Source: Hydrogenophaga flava NBRC 102514
Lineage (GTDB): Bacteria > Pseudomonadota > Gammaproteobacteria > Burkholderiales > Burkholderiaceae_C
DNA: 64,000 bases
Direction: 5' to 3'
NCBI RefSeq assembly: GCF_001571145.1
Contig: NZ_BCTF01000001.1
Span: 124,001-188,000 of the forward strand
The notes below the pieces were generated by a model. That model had not been told where the DNA came from and did not search any database. It saw only the letters and a list, made by a program, of their open reading frames with translations. Positions 25,959 through 34,370 of the stretch are shown here, piece after piece. Numbering within the stretch: the first letter of the stretch is position 1; each line of letters opens with the position of its first letter. A program made the translations under genes and the position numbers.

Positions 25959-27104
25959 TCAGCGGCGCACGCGGCCGTCTTCGGTCAGCAGGGTCAGCTC
26001 GACGAAGCGGGAACCAGCGTGCTTCTGCGGACCAAAGTCCAGCGGAAAACCGCCGATGTTCACATCCTTCATGCCTGAGATGGCATCGATGAAGGCCTCC
26101 CGGCCGGCACCTCGTGCCCGCTTGAGTCCCTCCACCATCACCTTCGCGGCCACAAATCCTTCGATGCCGGAGTAGTTGGGCGCCACACCGCGCTGGTCTT
26201 TGAGTGCCGCCAGGTACTCGCCCGAAATAGGCATGGCAGGCGAATATGGAAAAGGCATCACCTGGCTGACCGCCACACCCTTGGCGACCGCCCCCAACTC
26301 GTCCATCAACGCCTGTGTGCCCACGAAGGACACGTTGTAGAAGTTGCCCGAATACCCCTGCTGGCGCGCCAGCCGGATGAAGGTGGCGCAAGCCTTGTAG
26401 GCTCCGATCTGCACGATGGCCTCGGGCTTGACAGCCATGATGTCCTTGAGAGCGGGCGCCACTTCGTTGCTGTTGCGCTCCACCGTTCCCACCGCAGCCG
26501 GCTCCATGTTGAGCGCCTTCAGGGCACGCTCGACCCCTTCCAGGCCCGCCTTGCCGTAGGCATCGTTCTGGTAGAACACCGCCACCCGCTTGATGCCGAT
26601 CGAGGTGACCTGCTTCACGATGGCCGCGGTCTCGTCGAAGTACGAGGCCCGCACATGGATGGCGTAGCGGTTGAACGGCTCGCGCAGGGCCTGCGCGCCG
26701 GTGAAGGGTGCAATAAAGGGCAGCTTGGCCTCGGTGGCCAGCGGCAGGGCCGCCAGGCTGGTCGGTGTCCCGACGTAGCCAAACAAGGCAAACACACCGT
26801 CGGCGATGAACTGCTTGGTGTTGGCCACGCAGCGCTCAGGGTCGTAACCGTCGTCCATGCGCTTGAGCTCGATGCGGCGCCCGTTGACACCGCCAGCGGC
26901 ATTGACCTGGTCAAAGTAGAGTTGCGCTCCCAGGTTGAACTGCAGCCCCAGTTGCGCGGACGGCCCGGTGAACGGCGCCGACTGTCCCAGCACGATGGCC
27001 CCGGACCCGGCGGCCGCCTGGGCCCATGCGGAGCCGGCGACGCCGGCGAGGGAAGAAGCACCCAGACAGGCACCCAGCGAAGAAAGAACCCGACGACGTT
27101 GCAT
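25959..27104 (-). CDS. ABC transporter substrate-binding protein, branched-chain amino acid (LivK/HAAT) type
   Basis: A 381-residue periplasmic binding protein starting at 27104 with CAGGAG upstream. The leader MQRRRVLSSLGACLG ... SAWAQA is a signal peptide with consecutive arginines, possibly Tat. The mature chain has the type-1 periplasmic fold signature: VLGQSAPFTGPSAQLG, then VNGRRIELKRMDDGYDPERC, VAVFYQNDAYGKAGLEG and YSGIEGFVAAKVMVEGL. No permease or ATPase genes are adjacent, so it is an orphan solute-binding protein. The amidohydrolase and peptidase downstream on the same strand suggest an amide or peptide-derived ligand, by inference. Confidence 0.9.
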   Translation of the reverse strand: MQRRRVLSSLGACLGASSLAGVAGSAWAQAAAGSGAIVLGQSAPFTGPSAQLGLQFNLGAQLYFDQVNAAGGVNGRRIELKRMDDGYDPERCVANTKQFIADGVFALFGYVGTPTSLAALPLATEAKLPFIAPFTGAQALREPFNRYAIHVRASYFDETAAIVKQVTSIGIKRVAVFYQNDAYGKAGLEGVERALKALNMEPAAVGTVERNSNEVAPALKDIMAVKPEAIVQIGAYKACATFIRLARQQGYSGNFYNVSFVGTQALMDELGAVAKGVAVSQVMPFPYSPAMPISGEYLAALKDQRGVAPNYSGIEGFVAAKVMVEGLKRARGAGREAFIDAISGMKDVNIGGFPLDFGPQKHAGSRFVELTLLTEDGRVRR

Positions 27105-27230
27105 CCAGTGACTCCTGATATGCTTTTTTGAGCAGTCTGCGGTGTCACCCCGTTCGTAACAGGACGTCACCAGACTTGCGAAGCCTACTACATAGGCACA
27201 CCCCCGCCTATACGCCATTCAACGCATTTC

Positions 27231-29276
27231 ATGGCCCACAACCCCAACGAATTCACGGTTCGGGGCGCTTGTCCCCACGACTGCCCCGACACCTGTGCTC
27301 TGCTCACCACAGTGGTGGACGGCAAAGCCGTGCGCGTGGCCGGCAACCCGGCCCACCGACACACCGACGGCGCGCTGTGCACCAAGGTCTCGCGCTACCC
27401 GGAACGCACCCACCACCCCGAGCGCATCCTCACGCCGCTGCGGCGCACAGGCCCCAAGGGCAGCGGCCGGTTCGAGCCCATCGGCTGGGACGAGGCGCTG
27501 GACGAGATCGCCGCGCGCCTGAAGGACATCGCCGCACGCGACCCGCAGGCCATCGTGCCCTACAGCTACGCGGGCACCATGGGCCAGGTGCAGAGCGAGG
27601 GCATGGCGGCGCGCTTTTTCAACAGGCTCGGCGCCTCCTTCCTGGACCGCACCATCTGCGCGGCCGCCGGCGGTGAGGCCCTGGTGCACACCCTGGGCGG
27701 CAAGCTGGGCATGAAGGTTGAGCACTTCGCCGAGGCCAAGCTGATCCTGATCTGGGGCAGCAACTCGATCGCCAGCAACCTGCACTTCTGGCGCCTGGCG
27801 CAACAGGCCAAGCGCGACGGCGCGCGCCTGGTCTGCATCGACCCGCGCCGCAGCGAAACCGCCGACAAGTGCCACGAGCACATCGCCCTGCGCCCTGGCA
27901 CCGATGCGGCGCTGGCGCTGGCGCTGATGCACGAGCTGATCGTCAACGACTGGCTCGACCACGACTACATCGCCCACCACACCCTGGGCTGGGACGCCTT
28001 GCGCGAACGCGCCCTGCAGTGGCCGCCTGCGCGCGCGGCCGAGGTCTGTGGCGTTCCGGTCGAACAGATTCAACGGCTGGCGCGCGACTATGGCACCACG
28101 AAGCCAGCCGCCATCCGCCTGAACTACGGCATGCAGCGCGTCAAGGGCGGCGGCAACGCGGTGCGCGCGGTCGCCTGCCTGCCGGCCCTCACCGGCGCTT
28201 GGCGCCACCGCGCGGGCGGCCTGCTGCTCTCGGCTTCGGGGCACTTTCCGGTCGACCGCGCCGCGCTGCACCGGCCCGACCTGCTGGCCGGCCGCACGCC
28301 ACGCACCATCAACATGGTCACCATCGGCGATGACCTGCTGCGCGAATCCTCGCCGGCGTTCGGCCCGAAGATCGAGGCGCTGATCGTCTACAACAGCAAC
28401 CCGGTGGCCGTGGCGCCCGAGTCGCCCAAGGTGGTGCAGGGTTTCGCGCGCGAGGACCTGTTCACCGTGGTGCTCGAACACTTCATGACCGACACCGCGG
28501 ACCACGCCGACATCGTCCTGCCCGCCACTACTCAGCTCGAACACTGGGACATCCACACCAGCTACGGCCACACCGACGTGCTGCTCAACTGCCCGGCCAT
28601 TGCGCCCGTCGGCCAGGCGCGGCCCAACACCGAGGTGTTCCGCCAGCTGGCGCGGCGCATGGGCTTCGACGATGCCTGCTTCGCCGACGACGATGAAACC
28701 CTGTGCCGCCAGACCTTCGGCGACCGGGTGGACTTCCAGAAACTGCTCGACCAGGGCTTTGCCACGCTGCCGGTGCCCGAGGCCCCGTTTGCCGAGGGCG
28801 GCTTCCCGACGCCCTCGGGCAAGTGCGAGTTCTTCAGCGCACGCCTGGCAGCGCAGGGGCTGGACGGTCTGCCCGACCACGTGCCCAACCACGAGCCGGC
28901 CGGCAGCGACCCGCGCCATCCGCTGGCCATGATCTCGCCTCCCGCACGCAACTTCCTCAACTCCAGCTTCGTGAACGTGAAAAGCCTGCGCGACATCGAG
29001 GGCGAGCCGCTGCTGGAGATCAGCGCGGACGACGCCACCCCGCGCGGCATCGCCGACGGTGACGTGGTGCGGGTGTTCAATGACCGCGGCAGCTACCGCT
29101 GCAAGGCGCGCATCTCGACCCGGGCGCGTCAGGGCGTGGTCAATGGCCTGGGCATCTGGTGGCGCAAGCTCGGCCTGGACGGCAGCAATGTGAACGAGCT
29201 GACCAGCCAGAAGCTCACCGACCTGGGCCGCGCACCGGTGTTCTACGACTGCCTGGTGGAGGTGGAGCGGGGATGA
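27231..29276 (+). CDS. molybdopterin-dependent oxidoreductase (DMSO reductase family)
   Basis: A 681-residue molybdopterin-guanine-dinucleotide enzyme. The N-terminal [4Fe-4S] cysteines are Cys14, Cys18, Cys22 and Cys50 (ACPHDCPDTCALL ... GALC). Further on, DRTICAAAGGEAL lies at the region of the metal ligand, and the C-terminal cofactor-binding domain includes PPARNFLNSSFVNV. No twin-arginine leader is seen, so it should be cytoplasmic. The subgroup is annotated broadly as formate dehydrogenase- or BisC-like; the substrate is unknown and no electron-transfer subunit is adjacent. Its stop overlaps the next ATG by 4 bp. Confidence 0.9.
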   Translation: MAHNPNEFTVRGACPHDCPDTCALLTTVVDGKAVRVAGNPAHRHTDGALCTKVSRYPERTHHPERILTPLRRTGPKGSGRFEPIGWDEALDEIAARLKDIAARDPQAIVPYSYAGTMGQVQSEGMAARFFNRLGASFLDRTICAAAGGEALVHTLGGKLGMKVEHFAEAKLILIWGSNSIASNLHFWRLAQQAKRDGARLVCIDPRRSETADKCHEHIALRPGTDAALALALMHELIVNDWLDHDYIAHHTLGWDALRERALQWPPARAAEVCGVPVEQIQRLARDYGTTKPAAIRLNYGMQRVKGGGNAVRAVACLPALTGAWRHRAGGLLLSASGHFPVDRAALHRPDLLAGRTPRTINMVTIGDDLLRESSPAFGPKIEALIVYNSNPVAVAPESPKVVQGFAREDLFTVVLEHFMTDTADHADIVLPATTQLEHWDIHTSYGHTDVLLNCPAIAPVGQARPNTEVFRQLARRMGFDDACFADDDETLCRQTFGDRVDFQKLLDQGFATLPVPEAPFAEGGFPTPSGKCEFFSARLAAQGLDGLPDHVPNHEPAGSDPRHPLAMISPPARNFLNSSFVNVKSLRDIEGEPLLEISADDATPRGIADGDVVRVFNDRGSYRCKARISTRARQGVVNGLGIWWRKLGLDGSNVNELTSQKLTDLGRAPVFYDCLVEVERG

Positions 29277-30367
29277 AGCCGGCCCCTCGGCACGTGCTGG
29301 TGGCGGTTTGTCTCGCAGTTTTGCTGTCGGGCTGTGCCGCGACCGACATCGGTCCGGGCTACTACTGGCAGTCCGTCACCGGCCACCTGAAACTCATGCA
29401 CGCCGCGCGGCCGGTGCGGGACTGGCTGGACGACCCCGCCACACCGCCCGCGCTGCAGCAGAAGCTGCAGCTCACGCAGCGCATCCGCAGCTTTGCGGTC
29501 ACCGAACTGGGCCTGCCCGACAACGCCAGCTACCGGCGCTACGCCGACCTGCACCGCAAGGCGGCGGTCTACAACGTGGTCGCCGCGCCCGCGCTGTCGC
29601 TGCGCCTGCAGCAGTGGTGCTTCCCGGTGGCCGGCTGTGTCGGCTACCGGGGCTACTACGACGAGGACGAGGCCCGCGCGTTTGCGGCCGGGCTCGGCAG
29701 CGACCTGGACGTGGCGGTCTACCCGGTGCCCGCCTACTCCACGCTGGGCTGGATGAACTGGGCCGGCGGCGACCCCCTGCTCAACACCTTCATCGGCTAC
29801 CCCGAAGGCGAGCTGGCGCGGCTGATCTTTCACGAGCTGGCCCACCAGGTGGTCTACGCATCCGGCGACACGGTGTTCAACGAATCCTTCGCGACCGCGG
29901 TCGAACGCATCGGCGGCGCGCGCTGGCGGGCCCAGGCCGACGAGGCGGCGCGCAAGACCTACGCCGAGTTCGACGGGCGCCGCCAGGCCTTCCGCGCGCT
30001 CACCCGCGCCACGCGCGACCAGCTGCAGACCCTGTACGAAGACCCCTCGCTCGACGAGACCGCCAAGCGCGCGCGCAAGGCCGAACTGATGCAGGCGTTC
30101 CGACAGCGCTATGCCGACCTGCGCGAAGACTGGGGTGGCTACAAGGGCTACGACGCCTGGGTCGCGCGGGCCAACAATGCCAGCTTCGGCGCCCAGGCCG
30201 CCTACGACCAGTGGGTGCCGGCGTTCGAGACGCTGTTCGCGCGCGAGGGCCGCGACTTTGCGCGGTTCTATGATGCGGTGCGCGCGCTGGCCCGCCAGCC
30301 CGCAGCCGAGCGCCAGGCCGCGCTGCAGGCCCTCGACCCGACCGCCCGGCCACCATCCACCCCCTGA
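29273..30367 (+). CDS. zinc aminopeptidase-like lipoprotein (DUF2265)
   Basis: A 364-residue predicted lipoprotein: the lipobox LLSG-Cys21 follows a short hydrophobic leader. The zincin motif HELAHQ begins at residue 187, with a downstream NESFAT glutamate likely as third ligand. The conserved GPGYYWQSVTGHLKL start is typical of the putative aminopeptidase family DUF2265. It probably sits on the periplasmic face of a membrane and cleaves peptides, but the activity is untested. Translationally coupled to the molybdopterin enzyme by ATGA, and 14 bp before the PHA-system gene. Confidence 0.88.
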   Translation: MKPAPRHVLVAVCLAVLLSGCAATDIGPGYYWQSVTGHLKLMHAARPVRDWLDDPATPPALQQKLQLTQRIRSFAVTELGLPDNASYRRYADLHRKAAVYNVVAAPALSLRLQQWCFPVAGCVGYRGYYDEDEARAFAAGLGSDLDVAVYPVPAYSTLGWMNWAGGDPLLNTFIGYPEGELARLIFHELAHQVVYASGDTVFNESFATAVERIGGARWRAQADEAARKTYAEFDGRRQAFRALTRATRDQLQTLYEDPSLDETAKRARKAELMQAFRQRYADLREDWGGYKGYDAWVARANNASFGAQAAYDQWVPAFETLFAREGRDFARFYDAVRALARQPAAERQAALQALDPTARPPSTP

Positions 30368-30381
30368 ACTCTGCGAACACC

Positions 30382-30717
30382 ATGGCGAACATCCACATCC
30401 AGCGCAACCACCACCTGGGCATGTCCGGCGCACGCAAGGTGGCCTGGCAATGGGCCGAACATGCCGAGTCCGAGTTCGACATGCAGTGCGCCTACGAGGA
30501 GGGTGTGGATTGCGACGAGGTGCACTTCTCGCGCACCGGAGCCAAGGGCACACTGCGGGTCACAGCCGATCACTTCGAGCTGGACGCCCAGCTCGGCTTC
30601 CTGCTCGGCGCCTTCAAGGACCGCATCGAGAGCGAGATCGTCAAGAACCTGGACGAGCTGCTGGCGGCCAAGAAAAAACCGGCTGCCAAAGCGGCCACCG
30701 GCTCGAAGAAAAAGTAA
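30382..30717 (+). CDS. polyhydroxyalkanoic acid system family protein
   Basis: A 111-residue protein with the PHA-system domain: IHIQRNHHLGMSGARKVAWQ, then a beta-rich HFSRTGAKGTLRVTADHFEL, then LGFLLGAFKDRIESEI. It ends in a Lys/Ala tail like that of the phasin at 20975. Genes of this family sit near PHA synthase or phasin genes and are thought to be granule-associated; the exact role is not known. Last in a three-gene plus-strand run with the oxidoreductase and aminopeptidase. Confidence 0.88.
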   Translation: MANIHIQRNHHLGMSGARKVAWQWAEHAESEFDMQCAYEEGVDCDEVHFSRTGAKGTLRVTADHFELDAQLGFLLGAFKDRIESEIVKNLDELLAAKKKPAAKAATGSKKK

Positions 30718-30722
30718 GGCAG

Positions 30723-30749
30723 GCCCCGCTCGGCGGCGGAGCGCGGGGC
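30723..30749. terminator. convergent terminator-type hairpin
   Basis: GCCCCGCTC pairs with GAGCGCGGGGC (a 2-base bulge) between the convergent PHA-system and acyl-CoA-binding protein genes. The hairpin occupies nearly the whole 33-bp gap. No U-run on the plus strand. Confidence 0.5.
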
Positions 30750-30750
30750 A

Positions 30751-31005
30751 TCAGCTCAAGGACGCGATCAGGTCGATGTACTGCTGCTGCGCATCGTCCT
30801 GGGAGGTGCCCTTCAGACCATTCCAGGCGTCCCACTTGGCGCGACCGACCATGTCACCGAAGCCGGGCTTCTTCTCGGTGTTGTCGCCCACCGTGCCCTG
30901 CTTGTACAGGCCGTAGATCTTGAGCAGCGTGGCGTTGTCGGGGCGCTCGCTGAGGTTCTTGGACTGGGCAACGGCGGCATCGAAGCGGGACTTGAGGTCG
31001 GACAT
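30751..31005 (-). CDS. acyl-CoA-binding protein
   Basis: An 84-residue ACBP, the four-helix protein that sequesters long-chain acyl-CoA. The signature LLKIYGLYKQGTVGDNTEKK at 27-46 and KWDAWNGLKGTSQDDAQQQY at 57-76 are both present, including the tyrosine and lysines that bind the CoA phosphate. ACBPs are uncommon outside eukaryotes but occur in several Burkholderiales. It is divergent from the wax ester synthase (140 bp), so it can deliver or buffer the acyl-CoA pool used by that enzyme and by the acyl-CoA reductase. Confidence 0.95.
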   Translation of the reverse strand: MSDLKSRFDAAVAQSKNLSERPDNATLLKIYGLYKQGTVGDNTEKKPGFGDMVGRAKWDAWNGLKGTSQDDAQQQYIDLIASLS

Positions 31006-31145
31006 GAAGGTCTCCGTGTGTGAGGGGGATGGCCCGGACCCGGGCTAGGGGAGGCCCGGTATCTTACGGTTGCGTCTGCCCCCAGAATAGACGCCGCCAC
31101 CCAATCACAACCAGCCCCCAACCCCAGGGCAACGCAGGAGACACC

Positions 31146-32669
31146 ATGGTCACGCGCATCCGCAAAGGCACGCCGACATCCGCATCCGAGGGCCGCAGCG
31201 CCCTGCAGTCGGTGGCAGGCGTCCTGGGCCTGGAAGGCGAGCGCATGAGCAAGGTGGACACCGCCTGGCTGCGCATGGACTCGGACACCAACCTGATGAT
31301 GATCGTGGGCGTCTGGATCCTGCGCCCGGGCATCACGCGCGAGGCGCTGGCGCAGCGGGTGCAGGACAAGCTGCTGGGCTACCGGCGCTTCCGGCAGACC
31401 GCCCAGCAGGACGCCGCCGGTGCCCACTGGCGCGACGACCCCGACTTCTCGCTCGACCGCCACGTCGTCACACACACGCTCGCCCGCCGCCGCGGCCAGG
31501 ACGCCCAGGCTGCGCTGCAGGCGCGCGCCGGCGCGCTGGCCATGGTGCCGCTGGACCCGGCGCACCCGCTGTGGCAGTTCGAGCTGATCGAGGACTACCA
31601 GGGTGGCTCGGCGCTCATCGCGCGCATCCACCACTGCATCGCCGACGGCATCGCACTGATCAGCGTGATGATGAGCCTGGTCGACGGCGGCACCGAACCG
31701 CCGAAGCGAAAGCCCCGCGCACACAAGCAGGGACTGGAAGCGGCCGAGGACTGGGTGGCAGACACGCTGATCCGGCCGTTCGGTGACATCGCTGCGCGGG
31801 CGCTGGACGCCGCGGGTGGCGGGGCGGCGAAGTCGCTGTCGATGCTGGCGGCGCCGCAGCAAGGGCTCGGGGAGACACTGGACCAGGCCCTGGAGGTGGC
31901 GCGCCTGGGCGGCCAGCTCGCCAGCGATCTGGCGGCGCTGGCCCTCATGCCCGACGACTCGCCCACACGGCTCAAAGGCGCCCCCAAGGGGGAGAAGCGG
32001 GTGGCCTGGTGCCAGCCCATCCCGCTGACCGAGGCCAAGGCCATCGGCAAGGCGCTCAACTGCTCGGTCAACGATGTGCTGCTCAGCTGCGTGGCCGGCG
32101 CCATCGCAGGCTACCTGCGCCAGCACGGCGACGACCCGGCCGGCCAGGAGATCCGCGCCATGGTGCCGATCAACCTGCGCCCGATGGAAGAGGCCTGGAA
32201 GCTGGGCAACCGCTTCGGCCTGATCCCGCTGGTGCTGCCGGTGGGCATCGCCAACCCGATCGAGCGCGTGTACGCGGTGCGCACGCGCATGAATGCGCTC
32301 AAGGGCAGCCTGCAGCCGCTGCTGACCTTCGGCCTGCTGTCGGTGGCGGGCCTGCTGATCAAGCCGGCGCAGGACGCGATGCTCAGCCTGTTCGGCCGCA
32401 AGACCACCGCCGTGATGACCAACGTGCCCGGCCCTGGCGAGAAGCTGAAGTTCTGCGGCGCCACCCTGGAGCAGACCATGTTCTGGGTGCCGCAGACCGG
32501 CACGGTGGGCCTGGGGGTGTCGATCCTGAGCTACGGCGGCGGTGTCCAGTTTGGCGTGATCGCCGACAGCGCGCTCTGCCCCGATCCGCAGTGCATCATC
32601 GACGCCTTCGAACCGGAGTTCGCGCAACTGCTGGCCGTCACACTCATGCTCCCCTGGGGAGAGACATAA
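31146..32669 (+). CDS. wax ester synthase / acyl-CoA:diacylglycerol acyltransferase
   Basis: A 507-residue WS/DGAT bifunctional acyltransferase with CAGGAG before the ATG at 31146. The catalytic HHxxxDG motif is intact as HHCIADG (residues 162-168). The other family motifs are visible: HPLWQFELIE, NDVLLSCVAGA and VPINLRP near the middle, and TNVPGP toward the C-terminus. It esterifies fatty alcohols or diacylglycerol with acyl-CoA at the inner face of the membrane. A fatty acyl-CoA reductase (18781-20766) and ACBP gene in the same window make wax ester formation the most likely use. The N-terminal 30 residues are unusually long for the family. Confidence 0.94.
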   Translation: MVTRIRKGTPTSASEGRSALQSVAGVLGLEGERMSKVDTAWLRMDSDTNLMMIVGVWILRPGITREALAQRVQDKLLGYRRFRQTAQQDAAGAHWRDDPDFSLDRHVVTHTLARRRGQDAQAALQARAGALAMVPLDPAHPLWQFELIEDYQGGSALIARIHHCIADGIALISVMMSLVDGGTEPPKRKPRAHKQGLEAAEDWVADTLIRPFGDIAARALDAAGGGAAKSLSMLAAPQQGLGETLDQALEVARLGGQLASDLAALALMPDDSPTRLKGAPKGEKRVAWCQPIPLTEAKAIGKALNCSVNDVLLSCVAGAIAGYLRQHGDDPAGQEIRAMVPINLRPMEEAWKLGNRFGLIPLVLPVGIANPIERVYAVRTRMNALKGSLQPLLTFGLLSVAGLLIKPAQDAMLSLFGRKTTAVMTNVPGPGEKLKFCGATLEQTMFWVPQTGTVGLGVSILSYGGGVQFGVIADSALCPDPQCIIDAFEPEFAQLLAVTLMLPWGET

Positions 32670-32710
32670 CCCTCCCGCCAGAGGTGAAGTGGATTCAAGG
32701 GTACCGCGGA

Positions 32711-32777
32711 ACCGGCTTTGCCGGGCCGCCAGTGCCGCCCCCTGGGGGGTGACGCCGAAGACGGCGCGGGGGGGTCA
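32711..32777. repeat. GC-rich REP-like intergenic element, copy A
   Basis: The gap between the wax synthase and coaX is filled by a GC-rich sequence with nested symmetry: CCGGC-TTT-GCCGG, then CCCCCTGGGGGG, then GCCG...CGGC and a run of G. It touches the coaX stop codon. Its parts (a C-run/G-run core and a GGCCGCC block) recur in diverged form at 63817-63880. This type of element is common in Comamonadaceae genomes as I recall; copy number here is unknown. Confidence 0.55.
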
Positions 32778-33539
32778 CCCAAACCGCTTGTGGGCGATCT
32801 CCAGTAGGCCATCGAAGATCAGGGTGTCGACCAGTTCGCAGGGCGTGGACATGCTGGGCGCCATCTTCCAGCCCGCGCCACCGGTCATGTAGCAGACCGG
32901 GTCCTGGCCACAGTGGCTGCGCAGGTTGTCCCACATGCGCTGCACCGCACCGGCAATGGCGAAGGTACCGCCGCTGGTGAGCGCGTCGCTGGTGTTGGTC
33001 GGGAAGTCGCGCACCTCGCCGGTGGGCACATGCAGCCCGGCGGTGCCGGATTCCAGCGCGCGCAGCATGATGCCGTGGCCGGGCAGGATGATGCCGCCCA
33101 GGAAGCGGCCCTCCGAATCGATGGCCTCCACGGTCACCGCGGTGCCCACCATGACCACGACGCACGGCCTGGCCGGCCCCTGCTGCAGCAGGCGCTGGCG
33201 CGCGCCGATCATCGCGACCCAGCGGTCGGAACCCAGGCGGGCGGGGTGGTCGTAGCCGTTGCTCAGACCCGCCTCCGCAGCGCTGGACACCACCCACTGG
33301 GGCGTCACGTCCCACTGTTCGAGCTGTTCCTCGACCCGCCGCTTCACGGCGTCGCCCGCCACGATGCATCCCAGCACCCGGGTGGGCGCGGGCAGGCCGC
33401 TCCAGTCGCCTTCGGCCAGTTTCTCGATGTTCTCCAGGAACTGCGCACCATGCGCCAGCAGGCGCCCTCCCACACGGGGGGCGTCGTACAGCGCCCATTT
33501 CAATCGCGTGTTGCCAACATCGAGCGCCAGTAAGGTCAT
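32775..33539 (-). CDS. coaX: type III pantothenate kinase
   Basis: A 254-residue CoaX starting at the ATG at 33539 ([17 protein letters not shown]); six upstream in-frame codons are not needed. It phosphorylates pantothenate in the first step of CoA synthesis. The ASKHA-fold phosphate loop DVGNTRLKW, the dimer-interface [16 protein letters not shown] and [11 protein letters not shown] are all present. The usual birA partner is not upstream; a LuxR-type gene is. As a CoA-supply gene it fits the acyl-CoA-centred neighbourhood, though this may be chance. Confidence 0.95.
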   Translation of the reverse strand: MTLLALDVGNTRLKWALYDAPRVGGRLLAHGAQFLENIEKLAEGDWSGLPAPTRVLGCIVAGDAVKRRVEEQLEQWDVTPQWVVSSAAEAGLSNGYDHPARLGSDRWVAMIGARQRLLQQGPARPCVVVMVGTAVTVEAIDSEGRFLGGIILPGHGIMLRALESGTAGLHVPTGEVRDFPTNTSDALTSGGTFAIAGAVQRMWDNLRSHCGQDPVCYMTGGAGWKMAPSMSTPCELVDTLIFDGLLEIAHKRFG

Positions 33540-33611
33540 GCGGAAGATTATGAACAAGCCCAGGCGGGCACTTTGCGGCGACGCAGCATCGTCATCGCGG
33601 CCACACCAGCG

Positions 33612-34283
33612 TCAGATCAACCCGATCCAGCAGGCCCGCTGCACCGCAGAGAGCTTGTTGTCGGTCTTGAGTTTGGCCATGGCATTGGCCAGGTGGTAGT
33701 TGACGGTGCGCTCCGAGCAGTCCATGCGCTGCGCGGTTTCACGCGCAGTCAGGCCTTCGAAGGCGTAGTTCAGGCTCTCCTGCTCGCGCGGGCTGAGCGT
33801 GACGCGCTGCTCGGCAATGGCCCGGCGCAGCATGGGCCAGATGTTGTAGGCCGACCAGGCCAGGGCTGCGGCCTCTGAACGGTCCGCAAAGGCCCTGGGA
33901 CTGAACATGAAGCACTCGAACGCACGCCCCGCCGGCAGGCTGAAGGCCACCCGCACCAGGGTCTGGTGCCCATGGGCCAGCCAGAGCCTGCGCCAGCGGC
34001 TGGACGGCTCGGCGTAGGCCGCCTTGGAGATGTCCTGCCAGGCCACCAGGGGCGCATCGCTGTCGCGCCAGCTGGCACCGAAGTCGGTGCTGGCGGCCAG
34101 GGCCTCCGCGGCTCCGAGCAGGCGCGGCGGATGCACCGCCAGCACCTCTCGCTCGTCCCGCCCTCCCGTCGGGTTGGGGCCCATCACCAGCACCGCCTCG
34201 ACGCCGGAGTCGCGCAGGGCACGAACCCAATCGGCCAAAATGGCGTCCACGCCCACGCTGTCAAAGTTGACAGGAAGGGTCAT
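33612..34283 (-). CDS. LuxR-family regulator with AHL-binding-like domain
   Basis: A 223-residue protein. The C-terminal GerE/LuxR helix-turn-helix covers about 163-223 (LSPREQESLNYAFEGLTARE and CSERTVNYHLANAMAKL). The first 155 residues look like a diverged autoinducer-binding domain: PLVAWQDI, then RLWLAHGHQTLVRVAFSLP and FECFMFSPR follow its strand order. I could not place the full canonical set of signal-contact residues, and there is no luxI-type gene in the window, so it is a LuxR solo. It is divergent from the CqsS-like kinase over an 87-bp gap, so it may regulate, or be regulated by, the alpha-hydroxyketone system. Confidence 0.88.
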   Translation of the reverse strand: MTLPVNFDSVGVDAILADWVRALRDSGVEAVLVMGPNPTGGRDEREVLAVHPPRLLGAAEALAASTDFGASWRDSDAPLVAWQDISKAAYAEPSSRWRRLWLAHGHQTLVRVAFSLPAGRAFECFMFSPRAFADRSEAAALAWSAYNIWPMLRRAIAEQRVTLSPREQESLNYAFEGLTARETAQRMDCSERTVNYHLANAMAKLKTDNKLSAVQRACWIGLI

Positions 34284-34370
34284 GACGGGCGGCGCCCCGT
34301 TGCCGGGACAATGGACCCGCCCGCCTCAAGGCCGTGGGCTGGCAACGTCGGTCGACGCTGGAAGGAATAC

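Noticed and set aside
34284..34370. A lux box in the luxR-cqsS gap
   Set aside because: No 20-bp palindrome of lux-box type was found. Only CGGGCGG/CCGCCCG arms (34286-34292 and 34317-34323) occur, which are expected by chance at this GC content.
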